Shown: positions 22,401 to 35,725, counted from the stretch's first letter. The stretch is DNA of 64,000 nt from Nyssa sinensis (GCA_008638375.1 CM018046.1:1516501-1580500); one strand, 5' to 3'. Notes: generated by a model not told the origin, from the sequence alone. Program-made: numbers and translations.

Positions 22401-24739
22401 ATGGATACGACACAACACTGACACATAGACACATCATTTTTCAAAACAGTAGGACAAGGACACAGACATGTTAAATATATGTAAATTTTTTAATATTTTT
22501 TATATGACCATATAATAAAAACCTAACGTTATTTTAATTAAAATTGTTATAAAAACATACAAATCACATAAAATAAAAATTCAAGAACTTCTTTATTTAA
22601 TCATCAACATTCAAGATTCAAATTCCAAAACAAATTTACTAAATATTACATAAAATATTTATATGTATATATATAACCAAAAAAAAAGAATTAAGGGGAA
22701 GAGAAGAAAACGAGAAAAAAATCTAAAAAAAGAAGAAAAATTAGAAAGTGTGTCCCAAATGTGTCTGGAATTAAGAAAAAATATAATTAAAAAAATTGGA
22801 TACTATTTTTTCGCGTGTTCGACATGGATAGGTGAGCCAAAATAGAGTGTCCGTACTTCATATGCTTTACCCAACAACTTACTCAATGCCTCCATTAAGA
22901 TGACAATCAGAGGATCCTCTTGGCTCAATCCACTTGAGGATTTGAAGAAACCTATAGGAGCCCCGTTACTGAAAGAGAAATTGAGAAAATGCACCAACCC
23001 ACCCATCATCTCCATTTCTCCCCATACCCCATTTTCTCATGAAGGACTAATGAGAAACTCCAATTTTAAGTAATCATACGCCTTTCCAATATCAAGTTTG
23101 CAAGCTATCCCACTTTGCAATCCCTTCCTCTTTGTTTTAATAGACTCACTCGCTACTAGGACTGTATCCAAAATCTATTTCCCTCCCATAAAGGAATTTT
23201 TTGGCTCTCAAGGACCACCTTACCCAACATTCTTTCAATCACAATGTAAGACCTTAGCCAAGATCTTATATACCCAATCAAACTGATCGGCTTCTAATCC
23301 TGGATATTCTCAGCCACTCCTTTGGAATCAACACAATAAATGAAACATTATCAAGGGAGCATTAAGACTTCTTTCATAGGCAACATCCCATGTGTTGAGA
23401 AATACTAGGCTTCCATCAAATACCCACTCTTTTTCCTATAATATCGTGCGCGATCCTGCCTTCAAAGGAAATTCAAAAAGAAACAACGCTCCATACATAT
23501 CTACCACTCGAACGCCAGCCAACGCCCCCATCAGCGAACCTGTATGCCCCACCACACATCTATCCATGAATTCAATTATCTCCTTTCAAGAGTTAAGCCC
23601 CACCTCAATGTCCTCCCATCCTCTACCGCTGCTAATTTCCGTCACTAATGGTGATTCCGGCCATATGCTGCCACCTCCTCGTATGACCTTTCCTTGCTTT
23701 TGACTTTAAGGCTCTCGAAGTTGGGTAGTATCCTGAAGGCGTTCCCACCTTGAACCATCATCTTCCATGATTGATCTCCAGGATGAAATATTTCAACTAC
23801 TCTCTCAGACCTTCTCCTCCACTTTCAGAACCTCGCCATCCTCAATCGTCCTCCTTTATATAATCAGCCTTCTTCGTCTTCCTTTAATTGCAAAACCCAT
23901 CCTCCCGCTCTCTACATTCCTTCTATACATGAAGTCCTCTCTTTATACAAAGTGTAAATCAACATGGTTAGTAGCTTGATTATCAAAATGTTTATTGAAA
24001 GGTGAATCATAACTACATTCAATTTGTCCAATAATTGTTATTTATCATTCATGTGTTATAGCCATTGCACAGTGCTTTGTCTACCTTGATACTGGAGTTG
24101 TCACTAAAAGGAGTTCCTTGTGTTTTTTTTTTTTCCAGCACAAGTCAACCCCACCTAAAGTTTTGTAGCTGAATTTTTATCTATTAATTCTAAGAGAATG
24201 AAGGCACTCCATTGTAAGGGAGCATATGTCAACTAAATAGACTAGGGCTTTTTATGTGGTGAAGACGCTCTTTCCTTGGATCATCATAAATCAATTAAAG
24301 GATCCCTTTGAGTTAGCCATACATTTCTTGAAATTGTGAGTTAGGTTAACATGTTTATGCATCTTTGTTACTCAGAGTCGGGGAACTTAGAGAAAATCAC
24401 CTTTTGGAGAACTAATGTGGGGATTTACTCAATTTGAGAGCCAGTGGGATGTTTGTCAAATTTTTGAAGATCAAAACTATGCTTATGTTGGGAATTTAAC
24501 TGCAAAGATATCATGATTGGATGGTCTTCTTCTAGAGGAAATATTTCGGCTCCTTAAGATTATTCTTTTTCCCAGCTAATATACTGCAGCTGGTACATGC
24601 ATTGTGCTTGTGAATTGTCAACTTGACACAATTTAAAAGCGTTATTATTTTTAGTTATATTTTTCTCTCATTTTGTTCAAATTTTAATGAGTTAGAAAGA
24701 GGTGGATGCATTATTTAGTTATATTATGCTATAATTTTG

Positions 24740-24777
<38 letters not shown>

Positions 24778-27700
24778 GCTTAATAGTATTATTACTTCTA
24801 GTTATTTTTTCTCATTTTTCAAACTTTAATTGAGTTAGAAAGATGTGGATGTGTTATTTTAGGTATAGTTTGCTCTCTCTATCTTACAATTTCACTGTCT
24901 AAGATTCATGATTTCTCTTTTCTGCTGATTTTTTAGCTTAGACATCCGGCACCCTTTTTTTTTTTTTATTCACTCTTTTGTTTTCTGTTAATTTATGCCT
25001 GCAACAATTAACAGGCTAAAGAAGCAACTGAATTGGCTCTGAAGGATGGAAAACAACTAATGGTGAGTTAGTATTGTGTAGTTTTTGGATAATAGCAGAG
25101 AAAAGTAGACGTTATATATAGAATTCCCAGCGAGTTTGTGAGCAACAAGTTTCTGTCACAGGAGATTGAATTTCCAACTGCTGGACTTGGATCTGTCCCA
25201 GGTTATATCTTGCAACTCTGGGCTCCGACTTTCTGTTTCTTTTTTTCATTTTTGCTTTTCCTTTTTCTTGCCTCTTATTTTACTTTCTAGTGTTCCTTTA
25301 ACTTCTATTGCCCCTCTTTCAATATTATGTTCATATCAGGTGTACTTATAGAAATATTATGGTCATATCAGGTGATGGTGAAGGTGGTATAGAAATGACT
25401 GGAAGCATGCAATTGATTCGTGAGTTTTGTGACCTCTTCATAAATCCAGAGAAAGTTACACGGACCAGAATAGTATGTCTCCATTTTCTGTAACAACATT
25501 CATAGTTTGTTTCTGAAAAAGAAGTAACCATTCTTTTCTTGATATGGCGCCTTTACTAATTTGTGCGATTTCTAACTATTTTTGCCATTCTGATAATTGA
25601 GCTGTTAAAGTTTTAAGGTTTTTTTCCCCTGTAAAATGGTGCTAAGTTGTTTGTTTTCTTTTACTTTGATGGCTAGTTTTGCTAGAGCTCCAATTTACAC
25701 AAGCCACATTACTTGATGAAGTTTCAAGAAAAAAAATGAAAGCCAATAATGATTGCATCTAGTCATATGTAAGGGGACAATATTCAAGGTACAAATTCTA
25801 GAGGTGATAACCCTCGAGTCTTTTTTTTTTCTTCTTCCTTGAGGTGAAGATATCAGGGGTGAAGTGCTCGTGTTGCAAATACCAGAGGAGAAATTCTCTA
25901 GATGGAGATGGTAAAGGTAAAGAAATGACCTCGTGGTTTTTGTGGAGGAATTTCACTAAAGTTCAGAGAAGAAATTCCCTAGGTGGAGAAATGATCTTGT
26001 GGTATGTGGAGAGGCTTGCTCTCTTGCCCACGTGTTGAGGTCCTACATTAATGCACTGTATGCATTGACCTACCAAAGAGACCTATTTGTCATGCATTGA
26101 GGCAGCATGCACGAGACGTCGAGGTGAAAGTATCATTTCTTAGAATAGCATCAAGTGGAGAGACAAGGTGGAGGAATGCCATGTGTGGCTACGTAAAGTT
26201 CCTTGTGGGCCTTTGGGGGGATGGCATGTGCCACATGGGTCCCATATACCTATAGGTGTCAAGTGGGTTAACCAGCTATAACTGAAAACAACAGAATAAA
26301 AATTGAAAAGAAAAAAAAAAGAAAATAGGTTGGGCTGGGCTGGGCTATGCATGACATAGTCCAAGCCTAGGCCCATCACGGGCTGTGCTCATGGGTCAAG
26401 TTGAGCTGGCCCTTTGCAATCCTAGGCATAGCATGGCACAATTAATAAATGGGCTGGGCCAGGCCGGCCCAGCCTGTTTTACACCTTTACATATACCTAG
26501 ATGGGTGAAACCAACGAGGTGTTCATTTGGCAATGCCTGATGTTATTGTGTATACAAAAAATTGCAGGATCAGATATTCAGGTGCATAAATTGGCTGATA
26601 AACTGTGGGTTGACTGTTGACATAAGGAGGTAATATCTTATATTTGTTTTTTTCTATGTTTCATTGCATGCATAGGTTACATTTGCATGCATGGATCTGT
26701 TAGCGTTCATGTATACGCGTTCTCCTCTACTTGTAGATGCACAAATGTGACACATGAGAGCTTTGTTGATTAAAAGGCCCAAATTCAAACTAATTTGGCT
26801 CCAAGAATTTTAGACTGTGGCCCAGCCATCTACTAACATAGTTACCTTGTTGAAAAGTGCATACTATGTTGATTAGGAAGAAATGGTACGCATCATTTAA
26901 CAGGGATGTGATTTTGTGTTACGTGTTGCTTCATTGCTTCATGTCTTTCTTATTAAACTAAGCACTTGTGCTTGCTCTTTTAGTTACAATTCTGCTCATT
27001 TTCTGATGTTATTATCCAGGAATTATTGGATTTCTCTTTAGATTTATTTAGTTCTATTATGTAAATTTGTGTTTTAATCCTTTGCACCAAAATTTTCAGT
27101 TTTTCCCAGAAGCTAATGAAGTTGAATTTGCGAGAAAATCTGTTTTTGGAGGAGCTTCTTTTAAGTTGGACTATCTAACAAAGCCATCATTGTTTGAGGA
27201 TTTTCGTTTTGTCTCAAAAGTTAAAATGGCTGACCGTGTGAAGCCCGAAGATGAAATGTTCCTAGTTGGCTATCCATATTTTAATGTGAATGGTAGCTTC
27301 ATACTCTGTTCCACTTGATATTGACGCCATACAGTTTTTAATTTGTTGACAATTCTCTGTTGCAATCCAGAAATGCTCGTGGTAGAAGAGCTTTACAGAG
27401 AAGCTGTGGTGAATACTGCCCGAAAACTGATTATATTCAATGGAGAACTTGATCGTATCAGATCTGGGTGTATCCTTTGTCTGTTTTATGCAGTTCTTAT
27501 AACTCTGAGTTTCCATTAAGTTTACTTAGCCATGTGCATAAATTCGACATTGGATGGAAGCCAATAGATGCTCACCTATTATTCTAATATTCTCCAATGT
27601 GATTTCCACTTATCCCCCCTCCCAAACCCACACACTCACCCACCCAAATCTTTAACGAAGAATCAATGTAGTTGCGCACTGTAGATTTGGCAGTATAGGA

Positions 27701-28409
27701 ATGACGGAATGAATAATATTCAACCATAAGATTGTTTGTTCAAATATCTTATTAACTCCTTTTTCTTGTCCAGTTAGATCGTATTTTTCCTTGAGATGAA
27801 CTAAAGATTATCCGCCATTTTTTTATCCAAAGCTAGCTGCACTTTCAAAGACACTTTTCCCTGAGATGGAGACTGTATATTACATTCATAATTTTAAAGG
27901 ACGCAATGGAGGAACACTTTTCAGGTTTCCTATTTACATGCTGAACTCCTGTTGAACTGAAACTTTAAAAAAAAAAAGAGTATTTTTTCTGATAGCTTTA
28001 CAATACTGGTTACTTTTGTCTCAATATGAAGCAGTTGCTATTTCCTTGATGATTTTGATTTCAACCAAATCATTCAATAGTAACAAATCCCTTTTCCTTC
28101 TAGGTGCTACCCTGGTCCCTGGAAGGTGCTTAGAAACGTTAGAAATAAATATGTTTGCTTGCATAAGCAAGAAGTTATGCTATCCCTCAAGGAAGTTGCC
28201 TTCGATATTCTTCTGTCCATTTTACTTTCAGTATGTAAACCATTTGGTAAGGAACTTCAGTTTTTCTGTATTCATTTAAATCATGAGAAGTTCTGGTATT
28301 AGAAAAAAAAAAATGCTAGAGAACACTTTCCACCGAACTGCAATTTGGTGCTTAGTTGAATAACCATTTCTATATTTTTCCAGGTTCAGATGCCCAACAC
28401 AATGTTTAG
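19433..28409 (+). CDS. LPA3: DUF1995 chloroplast protein, LOW PSII ACCUMULATION 3-like
   Basis: Ten exons with GT-AG borders and matching phases: 19433-19501, 19939-20118, 25015-25062, 25162-25201, 25372-25472, 27100-27292, 27371-27469, 27807-27924, 28104-28246 and 28384-28409, total 1017 bases, 338 residues. The first 40 or so residues are basic and Ser/Pro-rich with no acidic residue, as in a plastid transit peptide. The DUF1995 part includes FPEANEVEFARKS, MFLVGYPYFNVNEML, RIRSGYYPPFFYPKLAAL and RCYPGPWKVLRNV. In Arabidopsis, LPA3 assists CP43 assembly into photosystem II. The family call is firm; LPA3 itself against another DUF1995 member is my best reading. The start is the first ATG after a CT-rich leader. 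Intron 2 is 4.9 kb and filled with transposon relics. Confidence 0.8.
20938..21196. repeat. Direct duplication of about 65 bp within the LINE relic
   Basis: The stretch starting GCATATGCAACTTCTACTAG occurs at about 20938-21003 and 21131-21196 with two or three differences. The unit spacing of 193 bases suggests a local duplication after the LINE had decayed. Confidence 0.8.
22379..22858. mobile_element. Non-autonomous DNA element (MITE-like), copy 1, nested in LINE
   Basis: The ends are AGCACGGATAAGGACAC on the left and the complement of GAAGTACGGACAC on the right, an imperfect short inverted repeat. It interrupts the LINE between LGKA and VVEGG. Flanks read GGTAAAGCA and GATAAAGTT on the minus strand, a possible diverged 9-bp target duplication. 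It matches the element at 57700-58216 in opposite orientation. No ORF of note. Confidence 0.7.
24741..24776. repeat. (CT)n microsatellite in intron 2
   Basis: An uninterrupted run of CT dinucleotides of about 35 bases lies upstream of exon 3 of the LPA3-like gene. Confidence 0.95.
25473..27099. other. Intron 5 of the LPA3-like gene, with repeat-like sequence
   Basis: 1.6 kb. A stretch around 26310-26480 has GGGCTGGGCTGGGC on one side and GGCTGGGCCAGGCCGGCCCAGCC on the other, suggesting a decayed palindromic or MITE-like insert. The block at 25840-26000 contains related AGAGGAGAAATTC / AGAGAAGAAATTC motifs. No exon was recognised with confidence. Confidence 0.45.
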
Positions 28410-29723
28410 CAACTCTTTCTGATCAGTGCCTAAACAAAGGTCTGAATGGTAATTTCTGAAGATTATTCTGATCTTGCTCACTTGAAGTAATATACAAATT
28501 ATCTATTTGTTACATAGTTCCATGTCTGGCATCTCTAAGTCTCATGCCATGCCTTGAAAAACTCAACACCCAGTTTAATATAAGCTGTTTTCTATGTGAT
28601 AATGTGACAGTGATAATAATACAAATGTATTATAATTAATGATGTTGTTGTCTTACTTTTATTAATGATGCCCTGCATTTTTGTATTAATTTGTTAGGAG
28701 GAACACCTAAAGATTAGGTGTACGTGGGCAAGTTATCGGAGAGAGCTGTTTGTTGACTAGGTTGAGAGAGAGAGAGAGAGATTAGGTTCTTTGTAACATC
28801 AGGCTTTAAAAAATGTTCCATCTGTAGCAAATTTCATATTTTTGGTTTTTTTTATTTCCTTTATGGCAATTGTTTAATGATGACAGATACATTGTTGAAT
28901 GGTTATCACATTAGTTGAGGTTGAGTTCTTTTTTTTTTTTCATATAAAGAATAGAAGATTGAGTTGGATTTTAAAGGTGAAAGTGATGCCTATGGGATTC
29001 AAATTGCATCACATGTATAGTCAACTCTCTTATAATTAATAGACACGGGAGGTATAAAATTTATTATTTATTAGAATTATTAATTATTAAATTTTCTTAT
29101 ACTTCTATTAATAAAAAATTATTGCATATATGTATATGAATTTAAACACAAAAAGAGACTTTATATTCACCTTTTCAATGATATTTTGATACTTCATAAA
29201 AAAAATACATATAATATTTAACTTAAGACTTACATAAATTTCTAATCTCCTTTTGAACTAAAGAAGTTGTGTTTCCTATGCTTATTCATGTCAAATTCAA
29301 AAGCACCATTCCATAAAGAATAAAAAAAAAAAGACTTCGTCTGGACAAAAACCAGGAGGAGGCAAAAAAGAAAAAGAAAAAAACGAAACAGAGCAAATGT
29401 TACTTCCTTGAAACTTCTAATTAAACGAGCACTCATTGCATCACCTCCATGGAATCCATCAAGCTCAATCTTGGATTCTGATTGGGCAATACATTATGCT
29501 CACGGGTGAAGCCAATATTTCATTGGCAGGAAATGAATGGATACGTCTTCCATGGCTGATGGAATCATTTTCCATTTGTTATTCTACTATTTTTGTTTAT
29601 AATATCTTGCACAATTATCAATGAAGACCTTCCTCTGATAGATCATTTTGGGTCATTCATTTTTGCATTTCGCAAACATTTACACCTCTGAGCTTCTTTT
29701 GGAATTTGATTTGCTTTGTGATC
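28410..29723. other. 3' flank of the LPA3-like gene and promoter side of the NB-LRR gene
   Basis: AT-rich sequence with a short (GA)n run near 28770. No supported ORF or element was recognised. It must hold the end of the LPA3-like transcript and the start of the receptor transcript. Confidence 0.5.
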
Positions 29724-32700
29724 ATGGCAAACGCTTTACTTAATGTTGTGCTTAAGAGCTTGAACTCTTTGATCGAGGAGGAGATTGGATTGCTGTGGGG
29801 CGTCGATAAGAAGATGGAAAAGCTTTCAAGCACTCTCTCTACAATCCAGGCAGTCCTTGAAGATGCTGAGCTTAAGCAACTCCAAGACAAGGCTTTACAA
29901 GATTGGCTGCGGAAGCTGAAGCATGCAGCTTATGCTGTAGATGACATACTGGATGAGTGCGCAACAGAAGCTGGAATATTGAAGTCTAAAGGTAAAAAAT
30001 CTGGATTGCTTGGAAAGGTACACTCTTCTTTCTTACCTTATACTCCAGATAATATTATATTTCGTCACAAGATTGGAAATAAGATGAAAGAAATCACAGA
30101 AAAATTAGATGCAATTGCTAACGAGAGAGAGAAGTTTCATTTGCGTGAGCTGGTTGCTCCGCAGCAAGTCCAATACATTGAAACACGTCAGACCGGCTCT
30201 CTTTTATGTCAATTACCAGTTTATGGAAGAGAGGAAGATAAGGAAAAAATTGTTGAAAAATTAGTGGAAGGGGTGAGAGATTGTCAGTGTGTTTCAGTCT
30301 ATCCCATAATTGGTATGGGAGGCCTCGGAAAGACCACACTTGCCCAATTAGTCTTCAATGATGAGAAGTTAATTGGACATTTTGACCCAAGAATTTGGGT
30401 CTGTGTTTCTGAAAATTTCAATGTGAAAAGGGTGATTAAAGCAATCTTAGAATCTGCCAGTGATAATGGTTGTGAAGATTTAGGCCTCGATCCTCTGCAA
30501 AGACGTCTTCAAGACATGTTGAAAGGAAAAAGATATTTGCTCGTATTAGATGATGTGTGGAACGAAAAGCAAGGGGAGTGGGATAAGTTAAAATGTGTAC
30601 TAGCATGTGGATCAGAAGGTGCTTCTATTATCACCACTACTCGTCTTTCAACAGTAGCATCGATCATGGGAACATTTCCAGCACATCACCTGTCAACTTT
30701 ATCAGAAGATGATTGTTGGTTGCTGTTCAAGCAACGTGCATTTGGGCATGAGACAGAAGAAGATCCAAACCTTGTAACAATTGGGAAGGAGATAGTGAAG
30801 AAAAGTGGGGGTGTCCCTTTGGCTGCAAAAGCTTTAGGAGGTTTACTACGCTTCAAAAGAGGTGAGACACAGTGGCTTGCTGTTAAAGAAAGTGAAATTT
30901 GGAATTTACCAGAAGATGAAGATTCCATTTTGCCTGTCTTGAGATTGAGTTACTATAATCTTTCTTTAGAATTGAGACAGTGCTTTGCTTATTGTGCCGT
31001 ATTTAAAAAAGATTCATGGATCAATAAGGAGAATCTAATTCATCTTTGGATTGCTAATGGATTTATTTCGTCCAACAAAAAATTGGAGTTAGAAGACAAT
31101 GGTAATGAGATATGGAATGAATTATACTGGAGATCTTTTATTCAAGACGTGGAAGAAGATAAAGTTGACAACATTACTAGATTCAAGATGCATGATCTTG
31201 TGCACGACCTTGCCCAATCTATTATGGGAGATGAGTGTAGGTTACGAACATACACCTCTAACAGAGTTGTGTCATGGCTTTCCTTTGAATTCAAAAAATT
31301 TAGTTCACTCCGAGTGCTTTATGTAAGTGGTAGTTATACAAAGAAGTTGCCACCTTCCATTGGAAGTTTAAAGCATTTAAGGTATTTAAAGCTTTCCGAG
31401 ACCAGCATTTGTACACTTCCCAAGACAATATGTGATCTTTGGAATTTGCAGATTTTAAACTTAGATGACTGTTGGTATCTCAATAGGTTACCTAAGAATT
31501 TGACACGCCTGAGAAATCTCCGACATCTCTACGTAGGTTGTTTAATTGACATGCCCCCTAAAATTGGGCAGTTAACTTGTCTCAAAACATTAAACTTTTT
31601 CCGTGTCGGCAAGTTGAAAGGATGTCAACTAAGTGAATTGAAAGACTTGGACCTTGGAGGACAGCTAGATGTTGCAAACCTTGAGAGGGTGGGAAATCTA
31701 ATGGAAGCCCAAAGAGCCAATTTCATCGGGAAGCCAAACCTACGCCACTTACTCTTGTCTTGGGAGATTGGATGTAAATTGCCAGAAAATGTTGAACAAG
31801 TACTTGAAGGCCTTCAACCTCATCCAAACCTTGAACGGCTGGGAATATTCGACTACAATGGTACCCGCTTCCCGCTTTGGATGGGGGATTCAGTTATGAG
31901 AAATTTATCTGATATTACTCTCTCAAATTGCCCAAATTGTTTACAACTTCCGCCTTTTGGACAACTGCCTTCCCTCAGACGTCTTTGGATGAGTAGAATG
32001 AATTATCTAGAGTACATCGACAATGAGTTCCATGGTACAGCAGCAACTAGAAGATTCCCATCTTTGGAAGTACTCCTAATTCATGGGTTGTTAAATTTGA
32101 CAGGTTTATTTAAAGATGAAAGAACAGAGCTATTCCCTCGTCTTCACAAAATGCACATCACCAATTGCCCCAAATTGATGTTGCCATGGCCTTCCATCTC
32201 TAGAGGTGTTGAGAATTGAAAATTGCAGTGAAGTGTTACTAAGTTCAATCTCAAATCTTAGTACTCTTATTTATCTTGATGTTTTTGATAATCACGAGGT
32301 TGTTTCTTTTCCCGAAAAGGTGCTGCAACACCTTACCGTTCTTGAGGCTTTGAAAATCCGTGGATATACGAAGCTTAAAGTGTTGCCCAAGACCCTAGCA
32401 AACCTCATTTCTCTCAAGTCAATAGATATCGATGACTGTCCAGAGTTAGAGTCTTTGTCAGAGCAAAGCCTACCTCAATCTCTCCAACGATTGAGTATCA
32501 CACAATGTTCTGAGTTGAAATCTGTGTCCTTGCAACACCTGAGTGGCCTTGAGACTTTGATTAGCAAATGGGGCCCAGAGCTTAGGTCACTTCCGGCCAG
32601 TCTCATTTCCCTTGATGTAGCAGGATTTCTTTCTTTTCCAGAAGAGATGCTGCAAAACCTTACTGCTCTTGAGTGGCTAAAAATTGGCCCATTTAAGATG

Positions 32701-33066
32701 CTTCAAGTGTTGCCAACGGCCCTGGCAAACCTCACTTCTCTGAAGTCATTGTATATCTCGCGTTGGTCAGAGTTGGAGTCTTTGCCGGAGCAAGGACTAC
32801 GAGGCCTTCAGTCTCTCCGACGATTGGAGATATATGGTTGTAATAAGCTGAAATCATTGTCCGAGGGGTTGCAACACCTAACTGCCCTTGAGAAACTGAT
32901 TGTCAGCAGTTGCCCTAAGCTAGGGTCACTTCCCGCCGGCATTCAGAGCCTAACCAAACTCCATTTGGACATCTATAGTTGTCCAGAACTAGCAAGGCGA
33001 TGTGAGAAGGGGAAAGGAGAAGATTGGTATAAGATAGCACACCTACCAGCAGTCTACATTCGTTAA
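29724..33066 (+). pseudogene. CC-NB-LRR disease resistance gene (RGA type), one frameshift
   Basis: The start is taken at the ATG of MANALLNVVL (29724), the usual N-terminus of this class, not the in-frame codon 18 bases upstream. Counting from it: coiled coil with AYAVDDILDE (about 69-78), P-loop GMGGLGKTT (197-205), kinase-2 LLVLDDVW (272-279), a TTTR motif, GGVPLAAKAL (about 362), CFAYCAVF, and MHD in FKMHDLVHDLAQ (489-491). Leucine-rich repeats follow. The frame stops at 32217-32219, but the LRRs go on in the +1 frame from LEVLRIENCSEV to 33066. One extra G at 32188-32189 (CCATGG where CCATG fits) explains this. There is no intron. Such intracellular receptors detect pathogen effectors. 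The frameshift could be real or a sequencing error. Confidence 0.93.
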
Positions 33067-33260
33067 GCCCAAAATCATGAAGAAGAGGCGCAGATCAAGA
33101 AATATAACTTGTCATTTTTATGCTTGGCATCAGCAATAGCAGGTGAGGTAATGACATGTCTTATGAATAATAGTGCTAAGAAATATAACATCACTTAAAC
33201 TGTTTCATTACCATGCCAACTTTTATTGAAAGATATTTATGATCATCCACATTACTTCCA

Positions 33261-33299
<39 letters not shown>

Positions 33300-33516
33300 A
33301 TATAGTTCGAATTGTGGGTGCAGAGGACAGGATATCAACGGCAAAGTTATGAGATCTACCAGTCCCTTATAATTTTGTGGTGTGTTTGGAAGATATGTAT
33401 TTTCTAAGTTTGTTCTATGTTTCTCTTTGTAGTCTTTACTATTTGTAAGTTCCTTAAGTTGGATAGACCTATGATTAATGTTTGCCCACTCTCTCGCAAC
33501 TCTCTGCTTAAGGAAA
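33067..33516. other. 3' flank of the NB-LRR gene with a (TA)n run
   Basis: It contains a (TA)n microsatellite at about 33264-33294 and otherwise no recognisable feature. It probably includes the 3' UTR. Confidence 0.55.
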
Positions 33517-33822
33517 CTTTGAACATTTTACATGTGACACACACATTTATTTTTTTCATGTGTTTTCATTTCTAAATGATGAGTCATTATATTCTTATCA
33601 TCAAATTTTTTTACTTGTTCACGTGACTATTCGAGTACTAATAAATGCATTCTCTTAAGATATATGACTGCTAGTTAATTCAATCCCTTGATACTAATTT
33701 AGAAAGCTTTTTAAATTTACGTGACATGACTGAATTACTTAGCATGTGTGTATGGGTTAAAGTATTCAATCTCATGTGGTATCCAAAGTGAATGGCCCAT
33801 AATTTTGAACCTTAAAAATTTC
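33517..33822. repeat. About 306-bp direct repeat, copy 1
   Basis: It matches 37677-37984 in the same orientation with scattered changes; both copies start AACATTTTACATGT and end CATAATTTTGAACCTT. It is non-coding. The copies bracket the NPH3-like pseudogene region. Confidence 0.9.
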
Positions 33823-35725
33823 GAAGTATCCAAAAAATTAGGGCTTTTCTCTCCCATAAAAATTAGGGCTTTTTCTTTTCTGTCATTGTTATATATTTTT
33901 GTTTATTTGAAAGATGGAACACTAGTTGGCTGCAGAAAAAAGAATCACTTATGTTGCATAATCTTTTTAGCAAAGAAAAAATTTCAATCTAAATTTATCC
34001 TCTGTGGTTTATCAAAAATAAAATACAAAAAGTATAACTCAAGTTAAGATCAACTCATTTGTGATTTAACCAGCACTTTGAAGGTACCACACTAACCATA
34101 CAGACACTTGTATTACTGTGCTATTCCAGCTTCAGCAAAAGGGGAGGGATTAGGATTTTTTTGTTTAGGTAAATAGCTTGTTGGGAATGGAAGGTTTAGA
34201 ATCTGTGGGCAGTGATCCCCAAGGCTATAGGTCAACCCATTGTTTTAGTGATGAATATCATATACTCGTTTGTTTTTCTGAATCAGGAAACCTCTGCCTT
34301 GTTCCAGCAATGTTGGCTAATATTCTTTATTTTATATTTAAATTATGTTAGCGTTTGTAAAAATAAATTCTCTTCATAAAAGAAAGGATTTTTGATCATT
34401 GTAGAGGCAGTGACTACATGCAATGTTGGCCCCTTTTTTATTTTTTTAAAAAATACTAGTATTATTTTTAGAGTTGTAAAAGACCAAAGACATGAAAACT
34501 TTGATAGTTTTCTGAAAACAATATGTTTTCAAAAGTCCCATTGTTTGGAGAAAAAAAACATGTCGTAACAGAACTTGTTCAATTGTCTCTGCTCTCAGCT
34601 CTTAGAAGATGGATTGTCCCCTGATTCTTTGGATCCCTATTTCATAGATATTTGGGAGAGCATTTTTTCCTTCTTGTGGATGATTCCTGATTTTTGTTAA
34701 GTGACTAAATTTTGATGGCTTGTATTTATTTTTTGAATGTTAGAAATGGCTGGAACATCAATACCTGTAGAAGGCCAGTTCGTCAAAGGAGACAACCTTG
34801 GATGTGAGACTTAAATTTATGAGGTAGTTTATATTATTTCAAGTCAAATTTGGACTAATTACTGTTACAGGTAAATGTAGTAATTTGGACTAATTTTTTT
34901 TGGATGAGGGTCATTTTTTTTGGTCAAAAAAATCATTCTTGGATGTGTTGCAGATGTGGTAATGTAGCTGCAATTCTTGAGCTGGATGAGAATCTTAATC
35001 AGCAGTTTCATGTGTTTGAAGCAGCACCACAGGTTTGTAGTTTCTTTGTACATGTAACTTGCTTCTAATAAAATGGAGGGGAAATTGATCTTCTTCTCTC
35101 TCTTTGGACTAGTTTCTTTATTTTTGCTGCTTTTCCAGAAAATTCTGCTGGATCAAAACTTCTTGATCAAGGATCCTTGACTATTTCAGGTCTGCATCTT
35201 ACCATGCTCCCTTTTGGTGAAGATGAGTTTTTTCACCGATAATTTATTTCCTTGGGTTTCTGGCTTTCATGAAGGATTCAGATATTTTTAATTTATTCTA
35301 GTTTTTTAATGTACACAAATTTTTGTTTAAATGCAATTCTTTGGCAAATAGTTGAAGTTGTTTGCTTTAGATTGTTACTAAAAATTCCTTTGGACAACCT
35401 AGATTCTTTTGCATATGCAGATGATTAAGTCAAGGTTTGATATAAACATAAGAATCTATAAGTAGTTGTATTTAGGAGTTGCCAGCTGAATTATTTGGTC
35501 AGCACCCTGGGTGAATATGTGTTCAAGAAAGAGATACTTACTGAACCTTTTAAGGTACTTACAGTCTAATGTTATTTCATGAGTCTATACAATTATATCA
35601 ACTGAAAGCATGCATCAGTAACAGATATGACATCATTTGGAGCAGATTATGATCAGACTGTCATTCATGGTTTTGATGATGTGTTGGAGCAGATTTTCAT
35701 GTGTCTCTCTTTTTTTTTAATGCAG
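33823..35725. other. Intergenic DNA with possible orphan exons
   Basis: Two short plus-strand stretches look exon-like. The one near 34746 reads MAGTSIPVEGQFVKGDN. The one near 34952-35032 reads [21 protein letters not shown] and ends CACAG|GTTTGT. I do not recognise the family. They may belong with the 3' exon at 36715-36966. Confidence 0.3.

Larger units (their letters stand above)
20560..23990 (-). mobile_element. LINE (L1-type) relic in the LPA3-like intron 2
   Basis: Read on the minus strand with many stops and frameshifts: remains of SFIVLIPKE, the finger and palm region, then NGAPIGFFKSSSGLSQEDPL and MEALSKLLGKA of the reverse transcriptase near 22860-23015. After a nested insertion follows VVEGGMLEGFKIIDG near 22370. 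The C-terminal zinc-binding region lies near 20762-21088 (SFVFFVWTVMGEGVLTMYNL, WCMAPLCLLWCLWRERNRRIF). It cannot be active. Both outer borders are approximate. Confidence 0.85.

Noticed and set aside
26569..26582. Small extra exon in intron 5 of the LPA3-like gene (GCAG|GATCAGATATTCAG|GTGC)
   Set aside because: The 14-base piece would break the phase between exons 5 and 6, which join cleanly without it.
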